Of a stretch of 64,000 bases of DNA, positions 1 through 8,032 are shown piece by piece. Below the pieces are notes generated by a model, which saw nothing but the letters and a program-made list of their open reading frames with translations, did no database searches and was not told the origin of the DNA. A program made the position numbers and the translations under genes. Position 1 is the first letter of the stretch. Every line of letters begins with the position of its first letter. The stretch comes from CAG-791 sp963650385. Lineage in GTDB: Bacteria > Bacillota > Clostridia > Lachnospirales > Lachnospiraceae. The stretch covers positions 12,828 through 76,827 of the forward strand of contig CAVJLL010000007.1 of assembly GCA_963650385.1 (NCBI GenBank). Reading direction: 5' to 3'.

Positions 1-1833
1 AGCTCCTGCCTGCTGGCCTCCCATGTTCGGGTCCTGACCTGCCTGCTGGCCTCCTGCCTGATTCTGCTGCATGTTCTGATACATCGCATTGAAAAGCTGC
101 TGCGAATCGTTCATCAGCTTCTCCTTGCCGGACTTCAGTGCATCGACATCCGCGTCGCTGATGTCAGGCTGATCCTTGGTGCGCTCGAGTACCGCCTTCA
201 GCTCAGAAAGATCCGACTCAACCGTAGCCTTGTTGGAAGCATCTACCTTGTCTCCTGCCTCCTTCAGTGCCTTCTCAATCTGGAAGACAGCGGAGTCAGC
301 GTCGTTTCTCGCATCAATGGCTTCCTTGCGCTTCTTATCCTGTGCCTCGTACTCCTTGGCATCCTTGATGGCCTTCTCAATGTCAGCATCCGACATGCTC
401 GAGCCGCCGGTAATGGTGATGTGCTGCTCCTTGCCGGTGCCAAGATCCTTTGCTGCCACCGTAACGATGCCGTTGGCATCAATATCAAAGGTAACCTCGA
501 TCTGCGGAACACCTCTCATTGCAGGCGGGATGCCGTCCAGACGGAACTGGCCGAGGGACTTATTGTCCTTTGCGAACTTACGCTCGCCCTGAAGGACATT
601 GATGTCCACTGCCGTCTGATTGTCAGCTGCTGTAGAGAAGATCTGGCTCTTCTTGGTCGGGATGGTGGTATTGCGCTCAATCAGAGGTGTAGCAATGCCT
701 CCCATGGTCTCGATGGACAGCGTCAGAGGTGTTACATCCAGGAGGAGTACGTCCCCTGCACCTGCATCGCCGGCAAGCTTGCCGCCCTGAATGGCTGCGC
801 CGATTGCAACGCACTCATCGGGGTTGAGGCTCTTGGACGGCTCGTGGCCGGTCAGCTGCTGAACCTTATCCTGTACGCAGGGAATTCTGGTCGATCCGCC
901 TACCAGCAGAACCTTTCCAAGATCCGCATTGGTAAGGCCGGCATCCTTCATGGCATTCTGTACCGGAATTGCCGTCTTCTCAACGAGATCGCGGATAAGA
1001 TCCTCGAACTTAGCGCGGGACAGATCCATATCAAAGTGCTTCGGGCCCTCTGCAGTAGCTGTGATGAAGGGCAGATTGATGTTGGTTGTGGTCGCAGAGG
1101 AAAGCTCCTTTTTAGCCTTCTCTGCTGCCTCCTTCAGTCTCTGCATCGCCATCTTATCGCCGGAAAGATCAACGCCTTCCTTGGCCTTGAACTCGCTGAC
1201 CATCCAGTTCATGATGCAGTTATCAAAGTCATCGCCGCCAAGGTGCGTATCGCCGTTGGTGGAAAGAACCTCGATGACACCGTCACCGATCTCAATGATC
1301 GAAACATCGAAGGTACCGCCGCCAAGGTCGTATACCATAATCTTCTGTTCCTTCTCATTGTCCAGGCCATAAGCCAGTGCTGCTGCTGTAGGCTCGTTGA
1401 TGATTCTCTTTACATCCAGACCTGCAATCTTGCCGGCATCCTTGGTTGCCTGGCGCTGTGCATCGTTAAAGTATGCAGGCACCGTGATGACTGCCTCGGT
1501 AACCTTCTCGCCCAGGTAGCTCTCTGCATCGTCCTTCAGCTTCTGAAGGATCATGGCTGAAATCTGCTGTGGGCTGTACTTCTTGCCGTTCAGGGTGCGG
1601 CCGTTGTCCGTACCCATATCTCTCTTGATGGATGCAACCGTATTCTCTGCGTTGGTAACTGCCTGACGCTTGGCAGGCTCGCCGACCAGACGATCGCCGT
1701 TCTTGGTGAATGCCACAACAGAAGGTGTTGTTCTGGCGCCTTCCTTGTTGGCGATAACAGTGGGCTGTCCGCCCTCCATAACTGCTACGCAGCTATTGGT
1801 AGTTCCTAAATCGATACCAATGATCTTACTCAT
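1..1833 (-). CDS. dnaK: Chaperone protein DnaK (Hsp70), 3' end cut by the window edge
   Basis: Reading the minus strand from the ATG at 1833 gives 611 codons with no stop before the edge. This is the ATP-dependent cytosolic Hsp70 that binds exposed hydrophobic peptides and works with GrpE and DnaJ. Near the N-terminus the phosphate-1 loop reads IGIDLGTTNSCVAV; further on come DLGGGTFDVS and the LLVGGSTRIP motif of the nucleotide-binding domain, then the DVTPLTLSIETMGG start of the substrate-binding domain. The visible end is the Gly/Gln/Asn-rich tail, so only a few residues should be missing. The ATG is preceded by a CGGAG element about 6 nt upstream. It follows grpE on the same strand and is expected to share the CIRCE-controlled transcript. 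dnaJ would lie just outside the window. Confidence 0.97.
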   Translation of the reverse strand, partial: MSKIIGIDLGTTNSCVAVMEGGQPTVIANKEGARTTPSVVAFTKNGDRLVGEPAKRQAVTNAENTVASIKRDMGTDNGRTLNGKKYSPQQISAMILQKLKDDAESYLGEKVTEAVITVPAYFNDAQRQATKDAGKIAGLDVKRIINEPTAAALAYGLDNEKEQKIMVYDLGGGTFDVSIIEIGDGVIEVLSTNGDTHLGGDDFDNCIMNWMVSEFKAKEGVDLSGDKMAMQRLKEAAEKAKKELSSATTTNINLPFITATAEGPKHFDMDLSRAKFEDLIRDLVEKTAIPVQNAMKDAGLTNADLGKVLLVGGSTRIPCVQDKVQQLTGHEPSKSLNPDECVAIGAAIQGGKLAGDAGAGDVLLLDVTPLTLSIETMGGIATPLIERNTTIPTKKSQIFSTAADNQTAVDINVLQGERKFAKDNKSLGQFRLDGIPPAMRGVPQIEVTFDIDANGIVTVAAKDLGTGKEQHITITGGSSMSDADIEKAIKDAKEYEAQDKKRKEAIDARNDADSAVFQIEKALKEAGDKVDASNKATVESDLSELKAVLERTKDQPDISDADVDALKSGKEKLMNDSQQLFNAMYQNMQQNQAGGQQAGQDPNMGGQQAGA

Positions 1834-1958
1834 ATTCCGCTCCGTTTCCGTGTCCTTTGACACAAGATCCACAATCCGCTTTGTTGATTGTTATTACCTT
1901 TATATGATCAACTCCCTTTCGGAGATTGATATTAAAGCTGTAAAACTCAGTTCTGCAT

Positions 1959-1974
1959 GGCTCTGAATAGTTAC
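1959..1974. repeat. Half-copy of the dispersed GTAACTATTC palindrome between grpE and dnaK
   Basis: GGCTCTGAATAGTTAC is identical to the right arm of the element at 50300-50348. It lies just past the grpE stop codon inside the heat-shock operon. The remainder of the 142-bp gap shows no full partner arm. Confidence 0.7.
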
Positions 1975-1975
1975 C

Positions 1976-2641
1976 CTACTCCGATGCTACTGCCACCATG
2001 CTGTGCCGCAGCACCTGATCGTGATACATGTACCCCTTCTGAAGCTCCTGGGCTACAACGCCGCTGGCGTATTCCGTACTCTCCACCTGCATAACAGCAT
2101 TGTGAAGATTCGGATCAAATTCCTTCCCGACCGCTTCAATCGGTGTTACGCCGAACGCCTCCAGCTGCTTGATCAGCTGTGCGTAGACCCTCTTCATGCC
2201 GTCCACGAAGGGATCCTCCTGATCCGCCTCCTCAACCGTAGCGAATCCTCTCTCGAAATTGTCCACAATGGGAAGGATTTTCTCAATTACATTCTTCTCT
2301 CCCATGGAGAACATCTGCTCTTTTTCCTTATCCGTGCGTTTGCGGTAGTTGTCAAACTCCGCCATCTGCCGCTTCACGCGGTCCTCTAAGGTCTCGATCT
2401 TCTCCTTCAGCTCAGATCGCTCTTTGTCTGCCTTCTTGTTTCTGGAAAAGAATCCCTTTTTCTCAGCACCGGATTCCTCCTCGGATGCATCCTCCGGTGA
2501 AGCTTCCGCCTCCTCGGCCGTATCCGTCTTCTCTTCCGATACGTCCTGTTCCGCTGCGGCCTGCTCTGCATCCTCAACGGGGATCTCTGCAGAATTCACT
2601 TCCTCCTGACCGGTATCCGCGGCCTTATATTCCTCGCTCAT
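1976..2641 (-). CDS. grpE: Nucleotide exchange factor GrpE
   Basis: A 221-residue protein from the ATG at 2641, chosen over an upstream in-frame ATG at 2671 because an AGGAGG lies 6 nt before it. GrpE drives ADP release from DnaK. The first ~75 residues are acidic (Glu/Ala/Asp-rich); a helical stretch then carries the typical MAEFDNYRKRTDKEKE segment, and the beta domain at the C-terminus contains the GVTPIEAVGKEFDPNLHNAV region and a GYMYHDQVLRHSMVAV ending, all hallmarks of the family. It sits 60 bp after hrcA and 142 bp before dnaK, the classical Gram-positive order. Confidence 0.97.
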   Translation of the reverse strand: MSEEYKAADTGQEEVNSAEIPVEDAEQAAAEQDVSEEKTDTAEEAEASPEDASEEESGAEKKGFFSRNKKADKERSELKEKIETLEDRVKRQMAEFDNYRKRTDKEKEQMFSMGEKNVIEKILPIVDNFERGFATVEEADQEDPFVDGMKRVYAQLIKQLEAFGVTPIEAVGKEFDPNLHNAVMQVESTEYASGVVAQELQKGYMYHDQVLRHSMVAVASE

Positions 2642-2701
2642 AGTCTTCCTCCTGTCGCTCTCTGATATCACTCTGACCGTACGCCGCAGGTGCGGCTCCG
2701 T

Positions 2702-3730
2702 TTATTTCTGATACAGAGCATCGAGCTGCTTCATAATATTCTTCAGCGTACCGATGACCTTGTCATAATCCATTCGTTTCGGTCCGATCACGCCGACCGT
2801 TCCCTTCATGCCTTCGCCCAGATCGTAGGTTGCTGTAACAACGCTGCAGTTCCTCATCCCGTCGGTGGGCATCTCATTGCCGATATAGACCTGAATGCCC
2901 GTCTCACTGGTCTCGGAAAGCGTCTCCTGAACAATACTGCCCAGTGCCTCCTTCTCCTCAAAGCTGCTGATCAGCTCGCCCATCTGGGTCGTGTCACCTG
3001 CAATCTCCGGATAACGCAGAATGTTGGTCGCGCCACTGGTATAAATCTTCGGGCCCTTCCCCGGCTGCACCGCCTGTGCTGCCGCGTCAATTACCTTCTC
3101 TACGATTTCCTTGTGGTCACCGGCCTGCTGCTTGAGTGAGGCGATCAGTCCTAAATTCACCTGCTCCACCGGAACGCCGCACAGCGCATTGTTCAGAACC
3201 ATATTCAGCCGGAACAGCGTTTTCTGATCCAGGACCTCCTCGGTTCGGATCATGGCATTGCGGACCAGATTCCCTTCGATGACGATGACCGCGAGAACAT
3301 TCTCCGCATCCACCTGCGAGAGCTGGATGAACTTGATCTTGTTCTGCCGGATCTCCGGTGCGGAAATCATGGAGGCATAATTGGTGTTGGCCGCCAGGAG
3401 CTTTGCCACATCCTGCAGGAGATTCTCCAGACGATCCTGTTTCTCCAGGAGGACATTCTGCATACTGCTCAGCTTCTGTCTCTCATCCCGGAGCATATCA
3501 TCCACATAAATCCGGTAGCCCTGATCCGTCGGAATCCTGCCGGCCGAAGTATGCGGCTGTGTGATCAGTCCCATCTCCTCCAGGTCTGCCATCTCATTCC
3601 GAATGGTAGCGGAGCTGAGATTCAGATCTGTATACTTGGAAATCGTCCGGCTCCCGACCGGTTCGCCGGTTTCCAGGTAATTTCGGATAATGGCCTGCAA
3701 TATTTTCATTTTACGTTCCTGCAGTTCCAT
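2702..3730 (-). CDS. hrcA: Heat-inducible transcription repressor HrcA
   Basis: A 342-residue repressor of class I heat-shock genes. The start is placed at 3730 (MELQERKMKILQ), where HrcA proteins normally begin and where GGAGG lies just upstream. The longer in-frame ATG at 3757 would fall inside the CIRCE operator. Residues ~5-70 form the winged-helix DNA-binding domain, with ISKYTDLNLSSATIRNEMADLEEMG as the recognition region, followed by the GRIPTDQGYRIYVDD segment that is nearly invariant in HrcA. The C-terminus contains the expected VGVIGPKRMDYDKVI motif. It is the first gene of hrcA-grpE-dnaK and represses its own operon through CIRCE. Confidence 0.97.
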   Translation of the reverse strand: MELQERKMKILQAIIRNYLETGEPVGSRTISKYTDLNLSSATIRNEMADLEEMGLITQPHTSAGRIPTDQGYRIYVDDMLRDERQKLSSMQNVLLEKQDRLENLLQDVAKLLAANTNYASMISAPEIRQNKIKFIQLSQVDAENVLAVIVIEGNLVRNAMIRTEEVLDQKTLFRLNMVLNNALCGVPVEQVNLGLIASLKQQAGDHKEIVEKVIDAAAQAVQPGKGPKIYTSGATNILRYPEIAGDTTQMGELISSFEEKEALGSIVQETLSETSETGIQVYIGNEMPTDGMRNCSVVTATYDLGEGMKGTVGVIGPKRMDYDKVIGTLKNIMKQLDALYQK

Positions 3731-3746
3731 TTTCCTCCTGTCGTTG

Positions 3747-3773
3747 TTAGCACTCATTTATATCGAGTGCTAA
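3747..3773 (-). promoter_or_regulatory. CIRCE operator (HrcA binding site)
   Basis: A perfect 9-bp inverted repeat, TTAGCACTC-N9-GAGTGCTAA, matching the CIRCE consensus exactly. It lies between the promoter and the hrcA start codon, in the untranslated leader. Confidence 0.98.
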
Positions 3774-3787
3774 CAATCACTGAACAT

Positions 3788-3816
3788 AATCTAGCACCGC
3801 CCCCCGGCAATGTCAA
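3788..3816 (-). promoter_or_regulatory. Sigma-A promoter of the hrcA-grpE-dnaK operon
   Basis: On the minus strand a consensus -35 TTGACA (3811-3816) is followed after exactly 17 bp by TAGATT (3788-3793). The predicted start of transcription falls near 3780, just upstream of CIRCE, the expected arrangement for HrcA repression. Confidence 0.85.
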
Positions 3817-3825
3817 CGGAAGAAA

Positions 3826-3871
3826 GATTAAGAAAAAATAAAAGTCTCCCCTGCAGTTTCCCGCAGGGGAG
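3826..3871 (-). terminator. Intrinsic terminator after the Lys/Ala/Glu-repeat protein gene
   Basis: Arms CTCCCCTGC (3846-3854) and GCAGGGGAG (3863-3871) form a 9-bp GC-rich stem. On the minus strand it is followed by a T-rich tract (ACTTTTATTTTTTC). It ends the transcript of the gene at 3914-4456 and insulates the heat-shock promoter. Confidence 0.85.
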
Positions 3872-3913
3872 TCCCATTTCTCAGATAATGTCCTTGTCTG
3901 TATCCGCCGTTCC

Positions 3914-4456
3914 TCAAATATCGAAGGAAAGCTCGTCCTGGCCGTTAACAACAACGTATGCCTTGCGCTCTTCCGGCTTCACGTAAATCTGTGCTGTCTT
4001 GAAATCTGCAACGTTCTTGCCCTGATCATACTGCCATACGTCCTTTGCAGACTGCAGCAGGCGGTCATAGGTGTAATCGTTTCCGCCGAACTGAAGGATA
4101 ACCTCAGCCTCGATCTTAGCAGCCGCCTTCTTGGCCGGTGCCTTTGCGGGCTCTGCCTTCTTAGCCGGCTCAGCCTTCTTCTCGGCCGCCTTAGCGGGCT
4201 CTGCCTTCTTGGCCGGCTCAGCCTTCTTCTCGGCTGCCTTTGCAGGTGCTGCCTTCTTCTCTTCTGCCTTTACAGGCTCCTTCTTAGCGGTTTCTGCCTT
4301 CACGGCCTCTTTTGCAGCTGCTTTCTTCTCCACGACGCTCTCCTCTTTCACTGTCTGTTTTACTTCTTCTGTCTTTGCCGCTTCCTTCGCGGGAGCGACT
4401 CCCTTCGAGTTAAAGTTTGCTTTTACTGTTGCAACCGGCTTTTTCTTCGTACTCAT
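3914..4456 (-). CDS. Lys/Ala/Glu/Pro-repeat protein with a DUF6465-like C-terminal domain
   Basis: A 180-residue protein from the ATG at 4456 with AAGGAG 8 nt upstream; the open frame extends further but without a better start. Residues 1-115 are low-complexity and basic, rich in K, A, E and P, resembling bacterial histone-H1-like tails. They include a 16-residue unit (AAEKKAEPAKKAEPAK) repeated twice in tandem. Residues ~117-180 form a compact domain (VILQFGGNDYTYDRLLQ ... YVKPEERKAYVVVNG) that I recall as DUF6465, common in Lachnospiraceae and of unknown function. The tail could bind nucleic acid, but that is inference from composition only. It is monocistronic, with its own promoter and terminator. 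Confidence 0.8.
   Translation of the reverse strand: MSTKKKPVATVKANFNSKGVAPAKEAAKTEEVKQTVKEESVVEKKAAAKEAVKAETAKKEPVKAEEKKAAPAKAAEKKAEPAKKAEPAKAAEKKAEPAKKAEPAKAPAKKAAAKIEAEVILQFGGNDYTYDRLLQSAKDVWQYDQGKNVADFKTAQIYVKPEERKAYVVVNGQDELSFDI
4142..4237 (-). repeat. Two tandem 48-bp coding repeats
   Basis: Two adjacent copies of a 48-bp unit encode AAEKKAEPAKKAEPAK twice (residues 74-105 of the repeat protein). A shorter related segment follows. The length of this tract could vary between strains. Confidence 0.8.
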
Positions 4457-4575
4457 CCGTACGTCTCCTTCTGCCCCTGATTCACCGAAGGGCTCTCTTC
4501 TATAAGACACACCAGCCGCGCCCGTATCCGGTATTGCCCCTCCGCAAGGCGCTGTGTGTTCTGGTCTACGCGGTA

Positions 4576-4604
4576 AACGTATCACACGTCTTTCCCGCTG
4601 TCAA
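4576..4604 (-). promoter_or_regulatory. Probable sigma-A promoter of the repeat-protein gene
   Basis: On the minus strand TTGACA (4599-4604) and TACGTT (4576-4581) are separated by 17 bp, about 115 bp upstream of the chosen start codon. Confidence 0.55.
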
Positions 4605-4761
4605 CAAATTCACCGAAAATACAGCGGTATCTTTGTCGATTTGTCACAATTCACGCATTCTGTCCCCCTGCAGGCCGTCAGCGTTCTGCATTTTTTCGCC
4701 TGCTCATGTGGTTTCCGGCGCAGGAAGCGCTTTTGTTTTTCTAAAACCAAATGCTCTGCTG

Positions 4762-5598
4762 TCAGCGAATCAGGCCGAAATACAGGATAACCAGGGCTCC
4801 CAGTACAATGCGGTACCAGCCGAAGGGCTTGAAATCGTGCCGGCGGATGTATCCCATAAGGAACCGGATCACCACCAGCGATACAACAAATGCAACGCCC
4901 ATTCCAACGCCGAGAATCGCTGCCTCCATTCCGCTGAAATGGAAACCGAACTTCAGGATTTTCAGCAGGCTCGCGCCGGCCATCACCGGAATTGCCAGGA
5001 TAAATGTGAACTCCGCCGCCACCGTGCGCGAAACCCCGATGACCAGGCCGCCGATTATGGTCGCTCCCGAGCGGGATGTGCCCGGAAAAACAGCTGCGAT
5101 GAGCTGAAAGAGTCCGATCAGGAGCGCATCCTTCATCGTAAGCTCCTCCAAACTGGTCACCACCGGCTCCCGGTCCTTCTGAACCTGCTCCACAATAAGG
5201 AATACTATGCCGACCAGAATGAGCATGATCGCCACAACCAGCCAGTTGTACAGATGCTCATCCAGCCAGTCGTCCAGTGCCAGTCCCACGACAGCCGCCG
5301 GTATGCAGGCAACAATTGTCTTAATCCACAGCTGAATCGTTTCCTTCTTCCATACAATCCTTGTGCGTTTTCTGTGCCGGTAGATTCCCAGCGGCCAGAT
5401 GGTCTTCCAGTAAAGAAGAATCACCGCCAGAATCGCCCCGAACTGAATGACCACCAGAAACATATCCCAGAAGTCCGTCGAAACATCGAGCTTCACAAAT
5501 TCGTTCAGAAGAATCATATGGCCGGTGCTGCTGATCGGAAGCCACTCGGTAATTCCTTCCACCAGGCCAAACAGTGCTGCTTTTAAAATTTCCAACAT
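4762..5598 (-). CDS. uppP: Undecaprenyl-diphosphatase UppP (BacA family)
   Basis: A 278-residue polytopic membrane protein that dephosphorylates undecaprenyl diphosphate to recycle the lipid carrier of peptidoglycan synthesis; it often confers bacitracin tolerance. The N-terminus has the family signature GLVEGITEWLPISSTGHM, and the second signature FPGTSRSGATIIGGL occurs near residue 170. Both carry the conserved Glu, Ser and Arg residues of the active site. Roughly eight hydrophobic segments are visible, ending in FGWYRIVLGALVI. It lies downstream of the aminotransferase on the same strand with a 59-bp gap, so co-transcription is likely. Confidence 0.96.
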   Translation of the reverse strand: MLEILKAALFGLVEGITEWLPISSTGHMILLNEFVKLDVSTDFWDMFLVVIQFGAILAVILLYWKTIWPLGIYRHRKRTRIVWKKETIQLWIKTIVACIPAAVVGLALDDWLDEHLYNWLVVAIMLILVGIVFLIVEQVQKDREPVVTSLEELTMKDALLIGLFQLIAAVFPGTSRSGATIIGGLVIGVSRTVAAEFTFILAIPVMAGASLLKILKFGFHFSGMEAAILGVGMGVAFVVSLVVIRFLMGYIRRHDFKPFGWYRIVLGALVILYFGLIR

Positions 5599-5657
5599 TG
5601 CCGGTTTCCTTTCTCCTGCTGCCTCATGCCGCAGTATTCCATGCCTTTCCAGGCTGA

Positions 5658-6845
5658 CTATCGATAGGTTTCCTTTACAAAACGGCGGATCGCCGCGAGA
5701 GATCGCTCCACCTTCTCCGTATCAATGCAGTATGCCACGCGGAAATATCCCGGTGCGTGAAATCCTTCGCACGGGACAAAAACCAGATCATACTGCAGCG
5801 CTTTTCTGCAGAAGGCCACTGCATCCTCTTCCAATGCCTTCGGCATGATGTAAAAGGTCCCGTTGGGCTTTTGCACCTCGAAGCCCAGCTCCGTGAAGCA
5901 GTCATACAGAAGATTCCGGTTCGTTTCATAAACAGAAAGATCCGCCGTATCGTTCACCGCCTCTGCCGCCGCCAGCTGGATCAGCGAGGACGGGCAGTTG
6001 TGCCCGATGCCTCTGGAGATCTGCCCGCACATCGGAACGATGTCCTGTGCATGATCGCACGCAGGATTTACCGCGACGTATCCGATGCGTTCTCCCGGAA
6101 CAGAGAGCGACTTGGAGAAGGAATAGCAGGTCAGCGTGTTGTCGTAGTAGCGTGCCGGATACGGAATCTCACGTCCGTCAAAGGCAATCTCCCGATAGGG
6201 CTCATCCGAAATCAAAAACAGAGGATACCCCAGCTCTCCGGATTTCTCCGTAAGAAGTGCTGACAGCCTCTGCAGGGTTTCCTCGGAATAGGCAACGCCG
6301 GAGGGATTGTTCGGCGAGTTGATGAGAATCGCCGCCACGCCCGGCTGCAGCATCGCCTCCAGCGCCTCGAAATTAATCTGAAAATCCTCAAAGCGCGCCG
6401 GAATGACTGCAATTTCTGCGCCCGTATCACCAATATACGGCACATACTCCGGGAAAAACGGTGCCTGCACCAGAACCTTATCCCCCGGCTTTGTCACTGC
6501 ACGAAGCGCATGTGCAATGGCTCCTGCACAGCCGGAAGCCGGAAAAATGTGCTCCGGTCCGTACTGCATGCCGAACCGGCGGTTCAGAGAAGCTGCGATT
6601 TTGGATTTCACCTCCGGAATTCCAAGGCTCGGACTATAGCCGTGCAGCTGAATGGGCTCCATGGTTTCCAGAAGCCTTACCGCTGCATCCGTAAAGCTCT
6701 GCGGTGCCGGAACCGACGGATTGCCGAGGCTGAAATCAAACACGTTTTCATATCCGATTTCCTTTCCGCGTGCCGCAGCATATTCCGCCAGTTCACGAAT
6801 GACGGATTTGTTTCCCAGCATTTTCAGATAATGTTCGTTAATCAT
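5658..6845 (-). CDS. PLP-dependent class I/II aminotransferase
   Basis: A 395-residue fold-type I aminotransferase. The PLP-binding lysine is in CYSFSKSLSVPGERIGY (K near residue 245), preceded by ISDEPYREIAF with the conserved Asp and Tyr, and NSPNNPSG near 175-182 is the cofactor/substrate motif. The C-terminus has the substrate-carboxylate Arg in YFRVAYC. The sequence resembles the aspartate/aromatic aminotransferase branch, but substrate specificity cannot be read from motifs. AAAGGAACCT precedes the ATG. It follows the acetyltransferase gene by 21 bp and precedes uppP. Confidence 0.92.
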   Translation of the reverse strand: MINEHYLKMLGNKSVIRELAEYAAARGKEIGYENVFDFSLGNPSVPAPQSFTDAAVRLLETMEPIQLHGYSPSLGIPEVKSKIAASLNRRFGMQYGPEHIFPASGCAGAIAHALRAVTKPGDKVLVQAPFFPEYVPYIGDTGAEIAVIPARFEDFQINFEALEAMLQPGVAAILINSPNNPSGVAYSEETLQRLSALLTEKSGELGYPLFLISDEPYREIAFDGREIPYPARYYDNTLTCYSFSKSLSVPGERIGYVAVNPACDHAQDIVPMCGQISRGIGHNCPSSLIQLAAAEAVNDTADLSVYETNRNLLYDCFTELGFEVQKPNGTFYIMPKALEEDAVAFCRKALQYDLVFVPCEGFHAPGYFRVAYCIDTEKVERSLAAIRRFVKETYR

Positions 6846-6866
6846 AGGTTCCTTTCTGCTCTGTCT

Positions 6867-7817
6867 CTATCCGGCAATGAGCTTCTTAATCCAGCGCAGC
6901 GTTCCGGTCTCTTCGCTGCCCGGTTCCTGCTCCTCTCTCGCAAAACCCAGAACTTTGGCCAATGCGATGGAGGCCCGATTTGCAGCGTCTGTCTGCAGCG
7001 CCGCCTCCGTCATTCCGAGCTCTGTCGCAGCGAAGGCCAGTGCCGCCTCCGCCGCTTCTTTTGCATATCCTCTTCTCCGGCAGTCCCTGCGCACAAGGTA
7101 GCCCAGCTCCGGCAGTCCGCTTCCGTCTGCCGGAGGTGCAAATCCCACCCGTCCAATCAGCTCGCCGCGGGTCTTTTCCCAGATTCCCCACATTCCATAG
7201 CCATAAAATCCATAGATGTTCTCCGCATAAGACCTCAGGATCTCCTGCTCCTTCCCGCAGTCCTCGGAAAGAGGCGTCAGAAAGCGTTTTGCCTCCGCAT
7301 CATACAACAGATACAACGCTTTATAATCCTCCGGCGTCACTTCCCGAAGCACTAAGCGCTTCGTTTCCGCGATGGTCCAGGGATACCCGGCAAGCCTCTG
7401 CCATATTTTGCAATAAGAATCCTTTGAAACCTCATCCGGCTGCATGAGAATATAGGATGCCCCCGGGAAGGACTCCTGCCGGTTCCCTGCATGAAGGTAG
7501 CCCGCAGCGGCAAAGCCGCTCTCCCGGCAAGCCCGGTACAACCGCAGAGAATCCGTCAGGTACAGACGGCCGCCGCTGCTCTGTACTGGTGCCTCTGCTG
7601 CCTTTAATTTCTGCTCTCTTTTCCGCTTCCTGCCGCGGTAATCGTCCGATCCGCAGACAGCTGCATTCTCCGGGTCCCCGCAGATGCCGGCAGCAATCCC
7701 TTCCGCCGCCAGCATCCTGCAGCACCGCTGCACCTCCTGCTCCCGCTCCCTGCAGGCATAGCTCCCGTCCAGGCAGAAGACCAGCTCCTTTATGGTTTCA
7801 TCGTTCTTCATACGCAT
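6867..7817 (-). CDS. GNAT-family N-acetyltransferase with an N-terminal HAD-like remnant domain
   Basis: A 316-residue protein. Residues ~150-316 are a GNAT domain of the RimJ/RimL-like type: it begins ETKRLVLREVTPEDYKALY, has ELGYLVRRDCRRRGYAKEAAEAAL as the acetyl-CoA-binding loop, and ends with the NRASIALAKVLGF element. Residues ~80-150 (YLTDSLRLYRACRESGFAAAGYLH ... YILMQPDEVSKDSY) resemble the second half of a HAD-type fold as found fused to acetyltransferases in gut Firmicutes. This is from memory and needs structure prediction. The catalytic HAD aspartates are not obvious, so the domain may be non-catalytic. The start has no clear ribosome binding site; the Met two codons later is an alternative. 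Confidence 0.85.
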   Translation of the reverse strand: MRMKNDETIKELVFCLDGSYACREREQEVQRCCRMLAAEGIAAGICGDPENAAVCGSDDYRGRKRKREQKLKAAEAPVQSSGGRLYLTDSLRLYRACRESGFAAAGYLHAGNRQESFPGASYILMQPDEVSKDSYCKIWQRLAGYPWTIAETKRLVLREVTPEDYKALYLLYDAEAKRFLTPLSEDCGKEQEILRSYAENIYGFYGYGMWGIWEKTRGELIGRVGFAPPADGSGLPELGYLVRRDCRRRGYAKEAAEAALAFAATELGMTEAALQTDAANRASIALAKVLGFAREEQEPGSEETGTLRWIKKLIAG

Positions 7818-7941
7818 GCATTCATGATTTGTTCATATTTTATTCAAGGTAACTTCACGCAGTTACCATTTTTCAGACACGATTCTCACCTATAGTAAAA
7901 CCATAGAAGCAAGCCAATATCATTAATAACTTTTTCATAAT

Positions 7942-7969
7942 ATGCCGGGGGCCGCAGGGTTCCCGGCAT
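7942..7969. other. GC-rich stem-loop between the acetyltransferase and TrpZ-like genes
   Basis: Arms ATGCCGGG (7942-7949) and CCCGGCAT (7962-7969) pair perfectly around a 12-nt loop. Neither strand has a convincing T-tract directly after it, so it may be a weak terminator for the ABC transporter transcript or a leader structure of the acetyltransferase mRNA. Confidence 0.45.
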
Positions 7970-8032
7970 CCTCCCTTTTATAAGGTTTTTAGTATCTGTT
8001 CAGCACCTGCCATTTCAACGTGAATTGACTGC

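Noticed and set aside
421..1560. A 379-codon plus-strand frame opposite dnaK, and similar long frames opposite the TrpX-like, GH2 and flavin reductase genes
   Set aside because: All lie inside unmistakable minus-strand genes and show no start signals or motifs.
7848..7867. GGTAACT-TCACGC-AGTTACC inverted repeat upstream of the acetyltransferase as a copy of the GTAACTATTC element
   Set aside because: It shares only AGTTAC with the element arm and lacks the GAATAG and GAGCC parts; it may be an unrelated small operator.
7942..7969. Hairpin as a clear terminator of the ABC transporter operon
   Set aside because: The sequence after the stem on the minus strand is ATTATGAAAAAG rather than a T-tract, so it is listed only as a stem-loop.
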